Shown here: in pieces, positions 10,560 to 22,015 of the stretch | How the letters are laid out: every line of letters starts with the position of its first letter | Position numbering within the stretch: position 1 is the stretch's first letter | NCBI GenBank assembly: GCA_028456385.1 | Contig: JALNQF010000270.1 | Location: 1 to 56,151 of the forward strand | DNA length: 56,151 nucleotides | Direction of reading: 5' to 3' | Origin: Ophiosphaerella korrae | Taxonomy: Eukaryota > Ascomycota > Dothideomycetes > Pleosporales > Phaeosphaeriaceae | Program-made: the position numbers and the translations under genes | The notes under the pieces: generated by a model | Told to the model about the DNA's origin: nothing | The model's database searches: none | Seen by the model: only the letters and a program-made list of their open reading frames with translations

Positions 10560-12685
10560 CAGAGTATATTTGATAATATATTTACATTTAGGGCCTCCCT
10601 TGGGGCAGGATATAATGCGTAGTGGTAGGGTCTTAGAAGTATTACCTTAGAATACGTTTCCTGTATACGCCTACTTTTTGCCATTCCCTGCTCTGCTACT
10701 TCGCACAAATAAAGGATGTAGCTGCTTTTGTTAAGGGCAAGTCCTACATTACTAACTACGTACAAGGCTAAAGTAAAAAGGAAATAGATATATCGGCCAT
10801 AGGCGGCCAATAGAGGTTTAAAGATAACTAGCAAATTGGCCTAGATAATAATATAGAGAGTTACCGTTATATCACTAGCCTAAGCAGATATACTAAAACG
10901 TATTTGTAACAAGTGAGGAAGTAGGAAATTGACAGTTACTGTAAGAGGTAATGTAATTACTACAAACCTAAGAAGTAACCGTAGTTTCTTCTACTTTAAT
11001 GATGAGAAAGAGGAGTATTTGGTTGAAATTGTTATATGTGCGTTTATCGTAACCAGTTGCTTCGGCTACTTTATTACTTCACTCGCGTCTACATCATTAC
11101 TGAGGATGTTTATAGGATCACCAAAGGCCATAAACTGCGCTTTATACTCACTACCTATCGTCATATACAAGAAAACAAGATAGGGGTGCAAACGAAGCTT
11201 ACCATGTAGGATAACATACGTGTTTTCTGAGATGTTTCTATTTAGTTGATCACGGATCACAGCCACTTCCTTTGTACTTCAATAAGCTTGGGCTCCATAA
11301 CTAATTTGATTGCTACGTCACCTCAGTCACACTGCTTCATACCCTTTCTAACCTTCGGGATCTAGTAGCCTTTCGTTCGTTAGTATCTGATTTTAGGTCG
11401 GCTACCAAGAATGGTATTATGAAAGAAACTCATGGTGGGGCTTCCATGAAAGTTTTGTAGCGTTACTGGTAACATTTTTGATTTATACTGTGGCGTAGTA
11501 GAGCCGCACATGATCGGTGAGGCTTAGGTCAGCATTGCGGCTCTGCGTGGGCTCCGAGTAAGATCGGATAAGGTAGATAGCCACCGACACCAACTCGTCA
11601 TGTAGCTACTCAAGCCATATATCCCAACTCATCTCACCGACTGCGAGCCGCCACCTGCCTCCTACTTCTACGAGCATCCTACGATGCCAGAATATATATT
11701 CAAACAAGCGCACCAAGGCAGCCTACGTGCGCGGCTGATGATTCCCGTCGGCACGCTTGACGCCAACACACTCATTTCCAGAAACATGGATTGACATCTT
11801 ATAGGTGTGTATCACGACTAGCCAAATCCTTCGCCACATTATGCTCGCACCAGTGACCCATCATCCCCACAGGCCACAGGGCACTCAGCCTACGCTCTAG
11901 AGCGTCTTCGTAGAGCGCAACGTTGGTGATGCCTACAGGATGAACTGCAGACAAGGCAGCAAGGTAGCACCGGTAGGAAAGCCGTCCCTGAGCTTGAGCA
12001 ATGCAGAGGGCTTTATTCCGCCCATGATTGTGCTGCTTTCAGCGCGGGTGGGCGACGGAGTAATTGCTTTTGGGTTCCTTCGCAAGTTTTCCATCATGGT
12101 ATTTGCAGAGTATTGTAAGCAGTGGACCTCGTTGAGAAGCATGGCAATTTCGGACGCTTTTTTTTGGTTCACTGTCATTTTATGTTCTTACTGGCAGCAG
12201 AGAGGATTAATACTGCCGTATACGAGGCCTATGCCGATGTACGGAACTGGCCTGGACCGCGATATCTTTGCCAGCAAGCATTGAACAAGCATTTCTGAGT
12301 TCGGCCGCACAATCTCAATGCGGTGTGCAACGCGCCACTGGGCGATGCCCTGCTCAGAACAATGTTGGCTACTGCAGGAAACTGTCAGTGTAATCGCGCA
12401 CATTCCAACGAAGTGCCCTTTGGCCTTCTTGACCTACATTGTCACCGCAACCTTCCAGGATTACCACCAAAATGCGTTATTCTCCCAATTTTTATATAGC
12501 CGTTATCGCTGCTCTGTACAGCGTCATGTTGTGAGATTATGATCATCATCCTAGACCTAATATGCCCTAAAACCCTAAACCTACTAAAAAAAAATATTGT
12601 TGACAGGACGGGTGAAGACCAGACTCCCTGTCTGCCTAATGAGTTAAAAATACGAATATATGTTTCAAAATTCCCCATATCTCTC
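9062..12685. other. gene-poor stretch
   Basis: No supportable gene. The part from about 9.9 to 11.3 kb is AT-rich, with short nonsense-broken frames on both strands, like degraded repeat DNA. A more GC-balanced island at about 11.5-12.4 kb has 80-115-codon frames on both strands but none I can recognise. A dinucleotide microsatellite lies at 10523-10559. Confidence 0.5.
10523..10559. repeat. compound (AT)n(AG)n microsatellite
   Basis: About ten AT repeats run directly into about nine AG repeats, inside AT-rich gene-poor DNA. Confidence 0.95.
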
Positions 12686-12804
12686 ACATACGACCATAGG
12701 ACGCTGACAACTGGGCTTCCCGTTCGCTCAGCCTTACATAAGCAGCGTACCGGCGGACTAGTAATCAGGTGGGTGACCACTGGTGAATCCCCGCTGTTGT
12801 ATGT
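12686..12804 (+). rRNA. 5S ribosomal RNA
   Basis: A 119-nt segment starts ACATACGACCATAGG and ends GTTGTATGT, so the two ends pair as helix I. The interior has the conserved fungal 5S blocks GGGCTTCCCG, CGCTCAGCC, ACATAAGC and GGTGGGTGACCAC...GAATCCCC, which include the internal control region read by TFIIIA/TFIIIC. A T-rich tract (TTTTTGTTTTTG) directly after position 12804 is a good RNA polymerase III terminator. Helix III pairs ACGCTG (12701-12706) with CAGCGT (12743-12748). Single dispersed 5S genes are normal in filamentous ascomycetes. The retained pairing argues for a functional copy rather than a relic. Confidence 0.92.
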
Positions 12805-13176
12805 TTTTGTTTTTGATCAGTTAATCACTTACTTGGTTTAGTGACCGAAATCCAGAAAAGATTTTGAGGATACTTCACGTGACCTGAAGCAGCAGCACAT
12901 GAAGTCCGGAAATTGCATGCTAAATTTTGCCTAAGGTACAAATGGATAAAGGATATAGTGGCGCAAATTGCGATTACGATGTAAAACAAGCATAATAGAC
13001 TATACAGACAACCATTTTGCGAACAGTCTATCTATATGACAGTGAAACTGATAAAGACCCAACTGCCACACAAGAATGCTGAGAATATACTATGGACTTT
13101 CGAGGCCGAAGGCTTGCTGACCTTCTTCGCGACTACAGAGAAGAACGTCAAGCAAGAGCATATGATAACGCTCTGC
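12805..13176. other. intergenic stretch
   Basis: Nothing recognisable apart from the T-rich 5S terminator at its left edge. Confidence 0.4.
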
Positions 13177-14117
13177 CTAGTAGTGCGCACTTTTCTTCCA
13201 TGGGTTAGCGTTGATAGCAGCCAAACTCTTCCTGGCGCAGGAGCTCTTTGTAACACCACATTCCTTGCTCTTTCCAAAATTAGCATCGCTAATGGACACT
13301 TGGAATTGGCCAGTGGCAAGAGGGCAGAGCCACGACGTCTCGGCGGAGGCAGCGTCACGCCCATCGGTGAGGTCCTCGGTCATGGGCCAAGCGAAGTAAG
13401 CGGGACTAGGGTCTACCCAAGCAAGAGGGTTATTTCTTGTCTTCTAGAAACTGATGGCAATAGGGTTTGGAGCCAGCCAACCAACAGGAGCGTATTTCAA
13501 GGCACCCGAAACTGTGTAGACGAAGAGCTGTAAAGGCTTCTTGCCGACCTGCGGAAATGTCAATAATGTTCCACCCGAGTCGTCTGTTTTTGGCTAATGG
13601 CATTTAGAAGACTTACAGTGTAATATTGAGTATCATCATCGACGAAGAATATAGGTAGCTTTGGATTCCACCACCTGTTTTATGGCGTGGCAATAACGAT
13701 GCCGTCTTCTAACCTAATCGCATACTAGTTGAAAGGGCACTCGTCTCTAGACTGGCCCCGATCATACTTATCATCAACCTTGAGGCTGAAGAATTCAGGG
13801 TTGTGCGTCTTAGGCTTCCAATCTTTATGGTGACTATATCTACCCTGCTCATATTCTTCTGGCTTGTATTCATCTTTGTATTCGTCCCTGTACTCGTCCT
13901 TGTACCCGTCCTTGTACTCTGGCTTATACTCCGGCTCAGGTTTGTACTCCGGCTCCTTGTATTCTTCAGGCTTGTATTTTGGCCCTGGTTTATACTCCTC
14001 GGTTTTGTATGGATCTTCATAATCTGCACTAATAGTGCCCTCCTGAATATCGCGTGGGAGAAACACTGAAGCATTAGCCATGCCGAGCATTGCGTAAACC
14101 TAGAGATCAGACCTCAT
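13177..14117 (-). pseudogene. secreted/cell-wall protein with KPEYK-type repeats, four in-frame stops
   Basis: Read from the ATG at 14117, the frame gives MRSDL, TAG, VYAMLGMANASVFLPRD (a signal-peptide-like start). Next comes a low-complexity repeat built on E/D-Y-K-P/D units (about 13850-13995), and then ordered sequence: HNPEFFSLKVDDKYD, DECPFN, TAG, YAIRLEDG, then ATP, TAA, NRWWNPKLPIFFVDDDTQ. A 68-bp intron (13549-13616, GTAAGT...CCGCAG) splices in phase 0. Exon 2 continues VGKKPLQLFVYTVSGALKY, a TAG after AISF, then WLCPLATGQFQVSISDANFG and NANPWK to a normal stop at 13177. I recognise the ordered part as a secreted-protein type common in dothideomycetes but know no function. Splice sites and sequence outside the four stops are well kept, so decay looks recent. 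At least two of the stops sit where relatives likely carry tyrosine. Confidence 0.8.
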
Positions 14118-16179
14118 GTTGAAATTAAGCCGGAAGAATGTCAAATGATTGTGATGAGCGAATGAACTGTGAAGGATGATAAGACAAAAAGACCAGGGTG
14201 AATCCAATTTACGGTGGGAAGAAGTCGAACTGGTTGTTTACCACAGCGCGACTAGGCGAGGAACGAATGAAGCCACATGATGGTTTCATCTAGCACTTGG
14301 AAAAATTTACCAACCTTAATGTCAAAGAGGAAACGAAAGGAATGTGAAATTGCACTGTAGACGATAGGCATACTTCGGAACTGAGTCAAAGTCTGCAAGA
14401 TGTTGAAGGCTGGTTGCATTCTAGATTAGTTCTAGGGATTTTTCATGGAAGCGATCCAAACTTCTGATATCGATCATGCCGCTGCATTATTGAATCCACG
14501 TACGAATAGTACAGATTATGATTTGGACGAGGCCGCTGGAATGCGTTCATTATGGCAGTCAACTCCATTCCATCCGGATAAGGAGTGGGTGGCTGCGATC
14601 AGCGGCTTGGTGCACTTAATCGTCAAGGTTTCCTAGGCGATGCATGTTGAGATATCCAGAGAGTTGGTAAGGAGAGGCAAATCGTCGGAAATGAAATAGA
14701 GTGGGCGAGACTCATGTGGATCGAGATATGGTTGGCTGCACGCCGCATTACGTAAGTTGAGCTATCCGCCCATCACCCACTGAGAAGTCATCTGTGCCCC
14801 TGCCTTGCAGCACAATGCTGTACAATTGTCCGATGCATGCAGGCGGCACCCGTTCCTAGACATAAGGATGCTGTCGTCACGCCTCATCCGCTTTGGCGCT
14901 TCTTTGACAGCGCCCAGTGTGTCGTGGCGTTTTTTTTGTCACTACCTACGAGTCTTCCCTTCGCACCTCAACACTCATCCTCGCGAGACTCACGTGGAAG
15001 TACAACCTCCTTACGCTTGTGCAAGGATCCCCTCGTTCTACCACTCTTCGGTCATGCTGATTGCAGCTGATAGCAGGCAGTACGACGCATGACCAATCAG
15101 CACCTAATGTGTTACCATTACTGCGCCTTATACCCGCAACACCGGATAAGCGCATGTTCAGGTATTGGGAGGTGGGCCTCCCACCTGGACATCTTTTGCT
15201 TCCTTTCGCTTCCCCGATACGCATCGGCCATTGACAGATAGCCAACTGGCAGTGAACCTATGGCCCTAACTTTTAACTTTATCGCATACACCACGCGACA
15301 CACTGGCCATCGTCATCGCCGTGTTCGGTGGGCGCGAACACCTGGCTCCCGTACTCCAGAAATTGAGTTCACAGGCACCAAGCTGAGAACTACCTTGCCC
15401 GGCTAGCAAGCTGAAATCCCGCCTTGCAGAGCTCATTGGCCAGCTGTCACTGCCAATGGGAGAAGCATGCGACACCTACTCCAACCCTCCAGCCGGTGAG
15501 CAAGGGGGGACGATCTCCACTAAACAGGGAGTTAGCGGTCGTTGGACCTTGTAAGTACCAGACTCGATAGCGGATGGCGTGGTCCAGCGTGTAGCCGCTG
15601 CCTAGATGAAGGTGCGGCAAAGCTGTCCGCAGGGCTTAGCCAGCCAATCACCTTCTAGCACAAGCGCCTCGTCTTTCCTCCCTTTGTCTTCCACGAGGCA
15701 AATCGTACCATTTTGCAACAACGATGATCAAGAGACAGATCTGATGGGTTTTAGACGCGTTTTTTTTGGGGGGGCGGCGTAAGTCTGTATTGCCACCTTT
15801 CTAGCCAGAGGCGCCAACTTGCTGCTTGCGGTAATCCCTACCACTCGATGCTGCTCTGCGGCGTGGATGGCGCATGTGCAGTGCCTTCATATATCGAACA
15901 TGTTGGCTGCAGCCTGAGGTAGTACAGCTTTCTGCCTTCATTGTCAGCTTCTCCACCTTTGGGGGCGCAGTTATTCTTTCCTTCTTGTTTGTCGCACCCC
16001 GCTCGTCAACATTCTCATTGCCTGATAACATCTCTTGCTCTCTCGTCTTGGATTAATTTGCCATTCCATTCCTTTCAATACACAGGTGGTTGTCAATAAA
16101 ACAGTGACACCCTCATACGCGAGGTTACACAGATCCGATCTCGAACACAATACGTCTATCTTAAAATAACACTTCAGCC
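14118..16179. other. gene-less stretch
   Basis: No gene I can support. A 63-codon frame at 14445-14636 has no recognisable features. Homopolymer runs (T at about 14930, T/G at about 15760) are present. The right end should contain the promoter and 5' leader of the gene starting at 16180. Confidence 0.5.
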
Positions 16180-16941
16180 ATGGGTACTCTTGCCGTTCCT
16201 GGTGCTCCCACAGTTAACCGGAGACCACTGTCCAACCACGGAATGCCCAAACCACCCCGTGTTACATCACCAAATCGACCACATCGCTTCTCGGGACCCG
16301 AATACCCTGCGTATCCAACCATATCTGTTCTTGCAGGCCCAAGGACTCCAGGCCCAATGTCTCCACCAATGTCTGCTAGGAGTTTCGGAACATTCATAGA
16401 CTCAGAGCCATCAACTCCAGCACACTCACCACGAATGGACTATGACTGGGACAGTTCAACGCTAGTCCTCCTCAGACCAATGTCGTCCTCTTCAGCGCCG
16501 TCAAGCCCGACCGAACCATCCTGGGATATGATCACGCCTGTCAAGAAGCCTCAACAAGTTTCGCGTTCATCAAGGCAGAGGTTCAAGGAGCCTTCGGCAA
16601 TCACTCACGAGATGACTATGGGTACTCCGTTGGCCGCGCCCCCTGTCAAGAAAGTGAAGACATCCCAAACGACCGAGCCACCCGCAGCCCCGAAAGTCAT
16701 CAATGTGCCTCAAAACGAGTATGCTTATCCTCACACGAGGGAAGTAGATGGACCCAAGCCACACGTGGACCAGTCTACTGAGAACGCCGCACCGTTTGGC
16801 AAGCTTGCCTCAAAGATGAAGCTGATGCTCCGGCGGAGGAGCACAGATGAGAAGAAGAAAGAGAAGAAGCAAAAGAAACCAAAGAAGGAGAAGGAAAAAG
16901 ATTATTATGATCCAGTGGATATGCATTGGACAGAGATGTAG
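16180..16941 (+). CDS. conserved hypothetical, Pro/Ser-rich with basic tail (253 aa)
   Basis: An intact single-exon gene. The first ~150 residues are rich in Pro, Ser and Thr (VPGAPTVNRRPLSNHG, TPGPMSPPMSARSFGTF, SSSSAPSSPTEPSWD) and are probably disordered and phosphorylatable. The C-terminal part has a compact block FGKLASKMKLMLRRR, then a strongly basic Lys-rich stretch (roughly residues 220-240), and ends YYDPVDMHWTEM. I recognise this tail (ASKMKLMLRR ... MHWTEM) as a block seen in a family of small ascomycete proteins of unknown role. There is no signal peptide or membrane helix. The basic tail would suit nuclear or membrane-surface binding, but that is inference. The 5' flank contains a pyrimidine-rich, AATACAC-type leader without upstream genes for 2 kb. 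Confidence 0.8.
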   Translation: MGTLAVPGAPTVNRRPLSNHGMPKPPRVTSPNRPHRFSGPEYPAYPTISVLAGPRTPGPMSPPMSARSFGTFIDSEPSTPAHSPRMDYDWDSSTLVLLRPMSSSSAPSSPTEPSWDMITPVKKPQQVSRSSRQRFKEPSAITHEMTMGTPLAAPPVKKVKTSQTTEPPAAPKVINVPQNEYAYPHTREVDGPKPHVDQSTENAAPFGKLASKMKLMLRRRSTDEKKKEKKQKKPKKEKEKDYYDPVDMHWTEM

Positions 16942-18129
16942 TGATATTAGGACACCGGCTTCGTTCGTTTATCGTCATGTCTACTTATGTTACTGACAGG
17001 CTTGTCATGGCATTGGGGTTGTGGCCTTCTCTTGGTGGGGCTTTATATACTTTTACAGTGTCAATGTCTTGTTTGATTTGAAGTTCAAGGATGTGCTGCT
17101 GCTCTTCCAGCAGGGCGTGACAATTTGCCTATGCTGAGGGATGCTGCTTATGTTATGTCGGGTGGAACGGCCTTTTTCAGCGGTGTTGCCAGCATAGTAA
17201 TACGACGAGTATACCACCACCACGCCGGCTACCAGCAAGTTGATTTCTCCTGATGGACGCTGAACACCTACAAATAGGGTACATCCGATATCGGCCTCGA
17301 GAGCACCGTGTTCGAATTTATTCCCAGGCTACGCCCGGCATACGGCTCATCTTCGACACCAATGCTATCCTTGAGGGAATAAGCTGCAGTAAGGACTACA
17401 ACAACGGCCTCACGAGCATCGGCCCAGGCCCACAACGCGGCCAGCCCGGCAAACCATCAGGAACCCACGCAGTACAACGACTACAACCCAGTTTCCCCAC
17501 CGCCCCCCCCCTCTCCCCCCCGCACCCCCTTTTTTTTTCTTTTTTTTCATACAGGACTTCAACCCCATCTGTGGTTCCGTGGTGACGATCAACACCAACG
17601 CATTGTACGCACGGAGCGTCGAGTCTAGAACGCGTACCCGGCGCGTTTTCCTTGCTGGAGGGAGGCGCGCGTTGTATCGCTGACGCGGCGTTGGCCCTTG
17701 GTCGTGATAGCCATCTGCCTTTGCTTTGGACAAGACGGTGGGATACTTTCGTTTTATTGCTAGGCGGAGATACTGGTGGACGAAGAAGATTGGGTAGGAG
17801 GAGGGGGGGGGGGGGATGGGAGTCGAGAATGTAGTCGTACTAGGTAGACTACGCGTATGTGGCAAGCGCGCGGAGGCAGTTAGAGTAGAGTATGGATATT
17901 TCGTGTCGGGCTCTGGTGCCGCTGCGCAGCCTCTAGTTGCACATGCACACTCCACCCCTGTAGCCACACCTGCAAGCTGCCCTCTCCCCCCTCACTTGCT
18001 CAACCCACGCCGCAGGAAAAAAGCAACCTGGTATTCCACTCCCCCTCCCCTCCCAAACGCCACAAATGCAAATGCTATAAAGAACCAGAAAACCACTTTC
18101 TTTATCTACCATCCCCTCCCACGATGCTC
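16942..18129. other. intergenic stretch with homopolymers
   Basis: This lies between convergent genes. It contains long homopolymer tracts: C and T runs at about 17500-17550 and a G run at about 17798-17815. Frames on both strands here are low-complexity shadows of those tracts. Confidence 0.5.
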
Positions 18130-20235
18130 CTACCTCAAAAAGTCCCGCCCAACATTGACAAACGCGCCGGCGCCCCCATCTTCTGCAATTTCGCCGACCA
18201 GCGCCTCAGTATGTTGAACGAGGCGTTCGAGCGCGGCGGAGGAAGATTGGCCGAGAGACACTGGCGATCATTAGCACGTGTCTACACAAAAATAACACTG
18301 TAATCCTTTCCCCCCGTGCCCGAGTAAGAAAAGGAGTAGAGGGTGAGGTCAAAGACGTACCCAAAATGGCACCATTCAACTCCTCCGCAACCGGCACGCG
18401 CCCCGCAACATCCAACAAGGGCGCAAGCGCACTCTCCCCGACATTCTCGTACGCAATAAGCGCAAACGTGTCCTCCAACGCGCGCTTAACCTCTCGTCGC
18501 TGATCATTCGCAAACTCGGCGCGAAGCTCCATGCCATACTTGATCGTATCCTGTGTCCGTTCCTGAATCTCATCCTCATCCTCATCACGCCCAATCTGAT
18601 CATCAAGCTCCATCTCAAAGTCGTAGTCGTCGTTGGGACGTTTGGGTCTAGGTGTTGCGCGGCGCGCGGAAAGCTGTGTACAGGCGCGGATCATTTCGAT
18701 GAATTTGCGGCAGCGCAGTTTGAAGTAGATGTTTTCGTTGTTGCGGAGCACGGAGGGGTAGTAGGCTGTTGTGTGTTTGAGGGCTTTGTCGATGTCGCCT
18801 TCGAGGATGGCGGTGCGGATTTCTGGTTGAGGGGGTTAGAGAGGATATTGGGGAAGAGGGGGTGGGCCTACTTTGGCGGTTAAGGGCATCGAGGTCTTCG
18901 GCGGCGGAACGGTAGGGGATGGAGGCGTCGGAGTCGTTGGCTAGGGCCCGGGCTTCTTCCATGATTTCGTCTGCGAATGCTCGTGCTGTGTCTACGTAGC
19001 CGTCGTGTGCAAGATATTGTCCAATTAATTGGTGAATGAAGTCTGTCTCGTTCGTAGCGGTCGTGTATTTGTCATTTGTTTGAGCTATTTCAGCTTGAAT
19101 AGCCGCTTTCTCGTCTTGGACCATCTTATCAATATCGAAGGCGAAGGGTTCTTGTCCAAAGTTTGCGCGGAGAGTTTCGCCGGGCTTTTTCAGGCCTATA
19201 GTTGGGTAGTAGGGTATATTTGGTTTGAGGTCTCGAAAGGCAGTGCCTGTACGGATTAGCTGGGATGTCGGCCAAGCAATACAAACAGCTCACCCAGCAT
19301 ATGGCCATTTTTGGTGAAGAATGCTGTGTTAGTCCTAAAGTTGACACCGCAGCCGATAACATCTAGCGTGCCAAACTTGGGCCCGTACGTTTTTCCAGAG
19401 GTGGTATTGCTAAATAGTTGGCCATCATCACCGTGGTAGGCATACGAGTCTGGTTCCCAGCCTGGTATTCGACTTAGGACAACCTTTGGCCCTGAGAAAC
19501 CAATGCCTATCATCCTGCTGCAGAAAGTTAGCAGACAGAAAAATCCTGGCGCTGTCGTGCTTACCCTTCCTTGCCCTTTGATATGACGGTAGCCTCGAAA
19601 TAATAGATTCCACACTGCCGAGGCATGGGGAAGTCCGCTCGCACCGAGGCGGCATCGTCATGCGGCTTCTGGGTGCCAGTGAACCTGGCCTGGCGGCCAT
19701 TGTCCTCGAGCTCCAGCTGCGGGAACTTGTCTCCGTCATTCCACCTCGTCGGCCACGGCGCGGGCTCGTCGACAAACACGGGCGTTCGTTCTATGATGTC
19801 GTGTGTCAGGCCACGGTAGGACGGGGCGGATTTGAGCAGGTTGACGCTGCTGGAGCTGGTGGACAGCGAGCCTGCATTGGACGAGTGCGTCGACTTGTAC
19901 TCTTGCTGGGCGGCCAGCTTCGCCTTGTGGGCCTCTTGCAGCTTCTCGGCGTGCTTGGACCCGCGCAGGTACGAGGGCACAAAAAACGGAGGGACGTCTT
20001 GCACGGGGCCGCCCAGGCCCTGCCAATGGCCCGACTGGCTCGAGTAGGATGGCAATGGCCCGGCTCGTGCCCAGCTCGCCGACATGGGGTTGTGGTGGCC
20101 GTCGGCGTCGATGGAGCGCGAGAGGCGGTTGTGTCCAAGGGGATGGGGGTTGGGGTTGGGGTTGTTCGTGTTGAGCATGTGCGAGGAGGAGCTGCCGCCG
20201 GCAACTGCTGCATAGGATGAGCGCCGGTTATACAT
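18130..20235 (-). CDS. RanBPM/Gid1 (Vid30) homologue: SPRY-LisH-CTLH-CRA protein
   Basis: Scaffold subunit of the GID/CTLH E3 ubiquitin ligase, which in yeast degrades gluconeogenic enzymes (family knowledge). Five exons fit exactly: 20235-19565, 19517-19294, 19246-18872, 18822-18361 and 18260-18130, 620 residues in all. Introns are 47-100 bp. Domain order: disordered Ser/Asn/Pro-rich N-terminus; SPRY (about 160-340; CGIYYFEATVISKG, SRIPGWEPDSYAYHGDDG, GCGVNFRTNTAFFTKNG); LisH (about 365-395; FIHQLIGQYLAHDGYVDTA); CTLH (from about 424; IRTAILEGDIDKALKH, IYFKLRCRKFIEMI); CRA to the end. An in-frame ATG at 20373 would add a hydrophobic 46-residue leader. I chose MYNRRSSYAAV at 20235 because a cytosolic complex subunit should lack one. 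The first intron ends in a CAGCAG tandem acceptor. The weak donor of intron 3 (GTAGGC) is the least certain junction. Confidence 0.93.
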
Positions 20236-21241
20236 GGTGAGACCTGTCGTGGTCGACGATCGGAAGGACGCGAGCGATGACGTTGGGAGCGATGGCAGCC
20301 AGCCGACGTGTGCGGGACCGAGGTGATGGGCCAGGACGACTATACACGCAAACGCGAGCAGAGGCGCGTACACACGCTGGCCAGCGACGATGGCGTCGGA
20401 GTCGGCAGTCTACCGGGTGTCTATGTGGAGATAGACGGAGCTACGGGCAGGTGCTGGAGCTGGTGCAACAGACAAGAAACGGGGACTAGCACGCTGGCAG
20501 ACGCGTGGCTGGGACGACAGGTGCTTTCATTGTCTGGTACTTCTCTTCACGGAGCCAGAACAGGCGCAGAGGGCGCGAGCGACAGTAACGAATCGCCCAA
20601 GTGACCTGGACATGTCTATGCTCTACTGACCGAGCCGGCCGCAAGCTACTGCGGGGGTTGTACCAATGTCAAGCTAACAGCACCTATCTTGCTCCGCTTT
20701 GCCTGCACGCACGCTATCTCACGTCAAGTGGTTAATCGTTGGGTAATCTTCTGTTGCTATCAAATTCGGGCCGTGGCTGCTCTCTTCGCCCTATCGTCGC
20801 TAGAAACGGCGCAGACGCGCCTTGTACATTCGACTTCTCTCCCCTTAGCTGCGCGCCTAGCCCGTCCATCGTGCCTTTTGTCCCATAACCAGACGCCAAA
20901 AGTGACCTTTTCCAGCTGCCATGCAACGCGCCTTCCAACTCCAAACATGCCATGACAAGAAAAAGCAACATGTAAAAACACACGTGAAGAATCCACGAAG
21001 AAAAAAAAAAAAACTAAAAAAAACTAGTGCGCATGTGGTGTGCATCATGCTCCCTCGTGAACAGAGACTCAAGCCCTCACAGCTATCCTGTCAATGTGCC
21101 AATGCATGGTTTTGCCGAAGAACAATGAATACAGAATGTCCAGAACCATGGAGCTAGGATGCATCAATAACTCTGAGATGCAAAAAGGTTCCTTGTAGTG
21201 GAGTGAAATAGTGCAATATGCTGGCACGATAATGCCCAAGT
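20236..21241. other. intergenic stretch
   Basis: Promoter side of the Gid1-like gene and 3' flank of the Ies4-like gene. No other gene is seen. A-rich tracts occur at about 21000-21025. Confidence 0.5.
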
Positions 21242-21985
21242 CTAGGTGGCTGCAACCGTGGGCGCCGGCGAGCTGGCCATGGCATCTAGTGCTGGTGGTG
21301 CTGGTGTGAGGCCGCTCTTGTCGCTGACGGCGCTGCTCTCGTCCTTGATCTTGGAGTCGCTCGAGCCGGTTGAGTCGCTCTTGACGTCTTCGGAAAAGGC
21401 AGCGGCACGTTGAGGAGCTTTCCAAGACCCCAGCTCGACAGTGGAGCCGGTGAAGGTACGGATGCTGAAGCCCGTCTTCTGCCACTTTCGGCACTTGAAC
21501 TTGCCCGTGCGATCCAGGCTGCGCAGATTGGCATTGATGGCGCCGGCATTGGCCTTCGGGCCCAGCTTCTGTGCCGGTGTGGGTGCGGCGAAGGGTGTGG
21601 TTGAGTTGGGGTCGTTGATCATGTCTCCCAGCTTCTGCTTCTTGGACTTGGGACCCGGCTTTCCCCGCGGCTTTGACGCCGAGCTGGAGGCGTCGACGGC
21701 AGCGATGGCGCGTTTCTTGGGGGCAGGGCCCTTTCGCTTGGACCCCGTGGTTGGCGGCGCCAATGATGAGGGCGTGGCCGCTCCGTTCATGGTGGTTGAT
21801 GAGTCGGCGGGAGTGTCGGCGGGAGTGTCGGGGGAGGGCTCGATGGTGTTGGGCGCAGGCGTGTCTGGCGACGATGTGGGCTTGGAGTCCTGGGGGGTTG
21901 CTGCGCGCTCGTGGGGGAAGCCAGCGAGGGCGGCTGGGGCGAGCTTGAGGATGACTGTCTTTGACTTGGCAGGCTTCGAGGTCAT
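21242..21985 (-). CDS. INO80 chromatin remodelling complex subunit Ies4
   Basis: Matches the fungal INO80 Ies4 family. The N-terminal block is SKTVILKLAPAAL. The C-terminal core has KLGPKANAGAINANLRSLDR, then GKFKCRKWQKTGFSIRTFTG and a W-containing WKAPQR end. Between these lie a Pro/Thr/Ser-rich linker and a basic nuclear-localisation-like stretch (KRKGPAPKKR, PGPKSKKQKLG). The product (247 residues from the ATG at 21985) would act in the nucleus as part of the ATP-dependent remodeller INO80. The frame stays open upstream to an ATG at 22198, but those 71 extra residues are the translation of a GAT/GGT-type minisatellite. The internal ATG directly before SKPAKSKTVILKL is therefore preferred. 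The tail after WKAPQR is Ser/Asp-rich and probably disordered. Confidence 0.88.
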   Translation of the reverse strand: MTSKPAKSKTVILKLAPAALAGFPHERAATPQDSKPTSSPDTPAPNTIEPSPDTPADTPADSSTTMNGAATPSSLAPPTTGSKRKGPAPKKRAIAAVDASSSASKPRGKPGPKSKKQKLGDMINDPNSTTPFAAPTPAQKLGPKANAGAINANLRSLDRTGKFKCRKWQKTGFSIRTFTGSTVELGSWKAPQRAAAFSEDVKSDSTGSSDSKIKDESSAVSDKSGLTPAPPALDAMASSPAPTVAAT

Positions 21986-22015
21986 TTTCGCGACGGCGTC
22001 AATGGACGACGAGGT

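Noticed and set aside
12565..12579. Two CCCTAAA units resembling telomere repeat
   Set aside because: Only two units, interrupted by one base, beside an A-rich tract; too short to mean an interstitial telomere.
17410..17967. 185-codon minus-strand frame
   Set aside because: Built on poly-C, poly-T and poly-G tracts, with no recognisable sequence.
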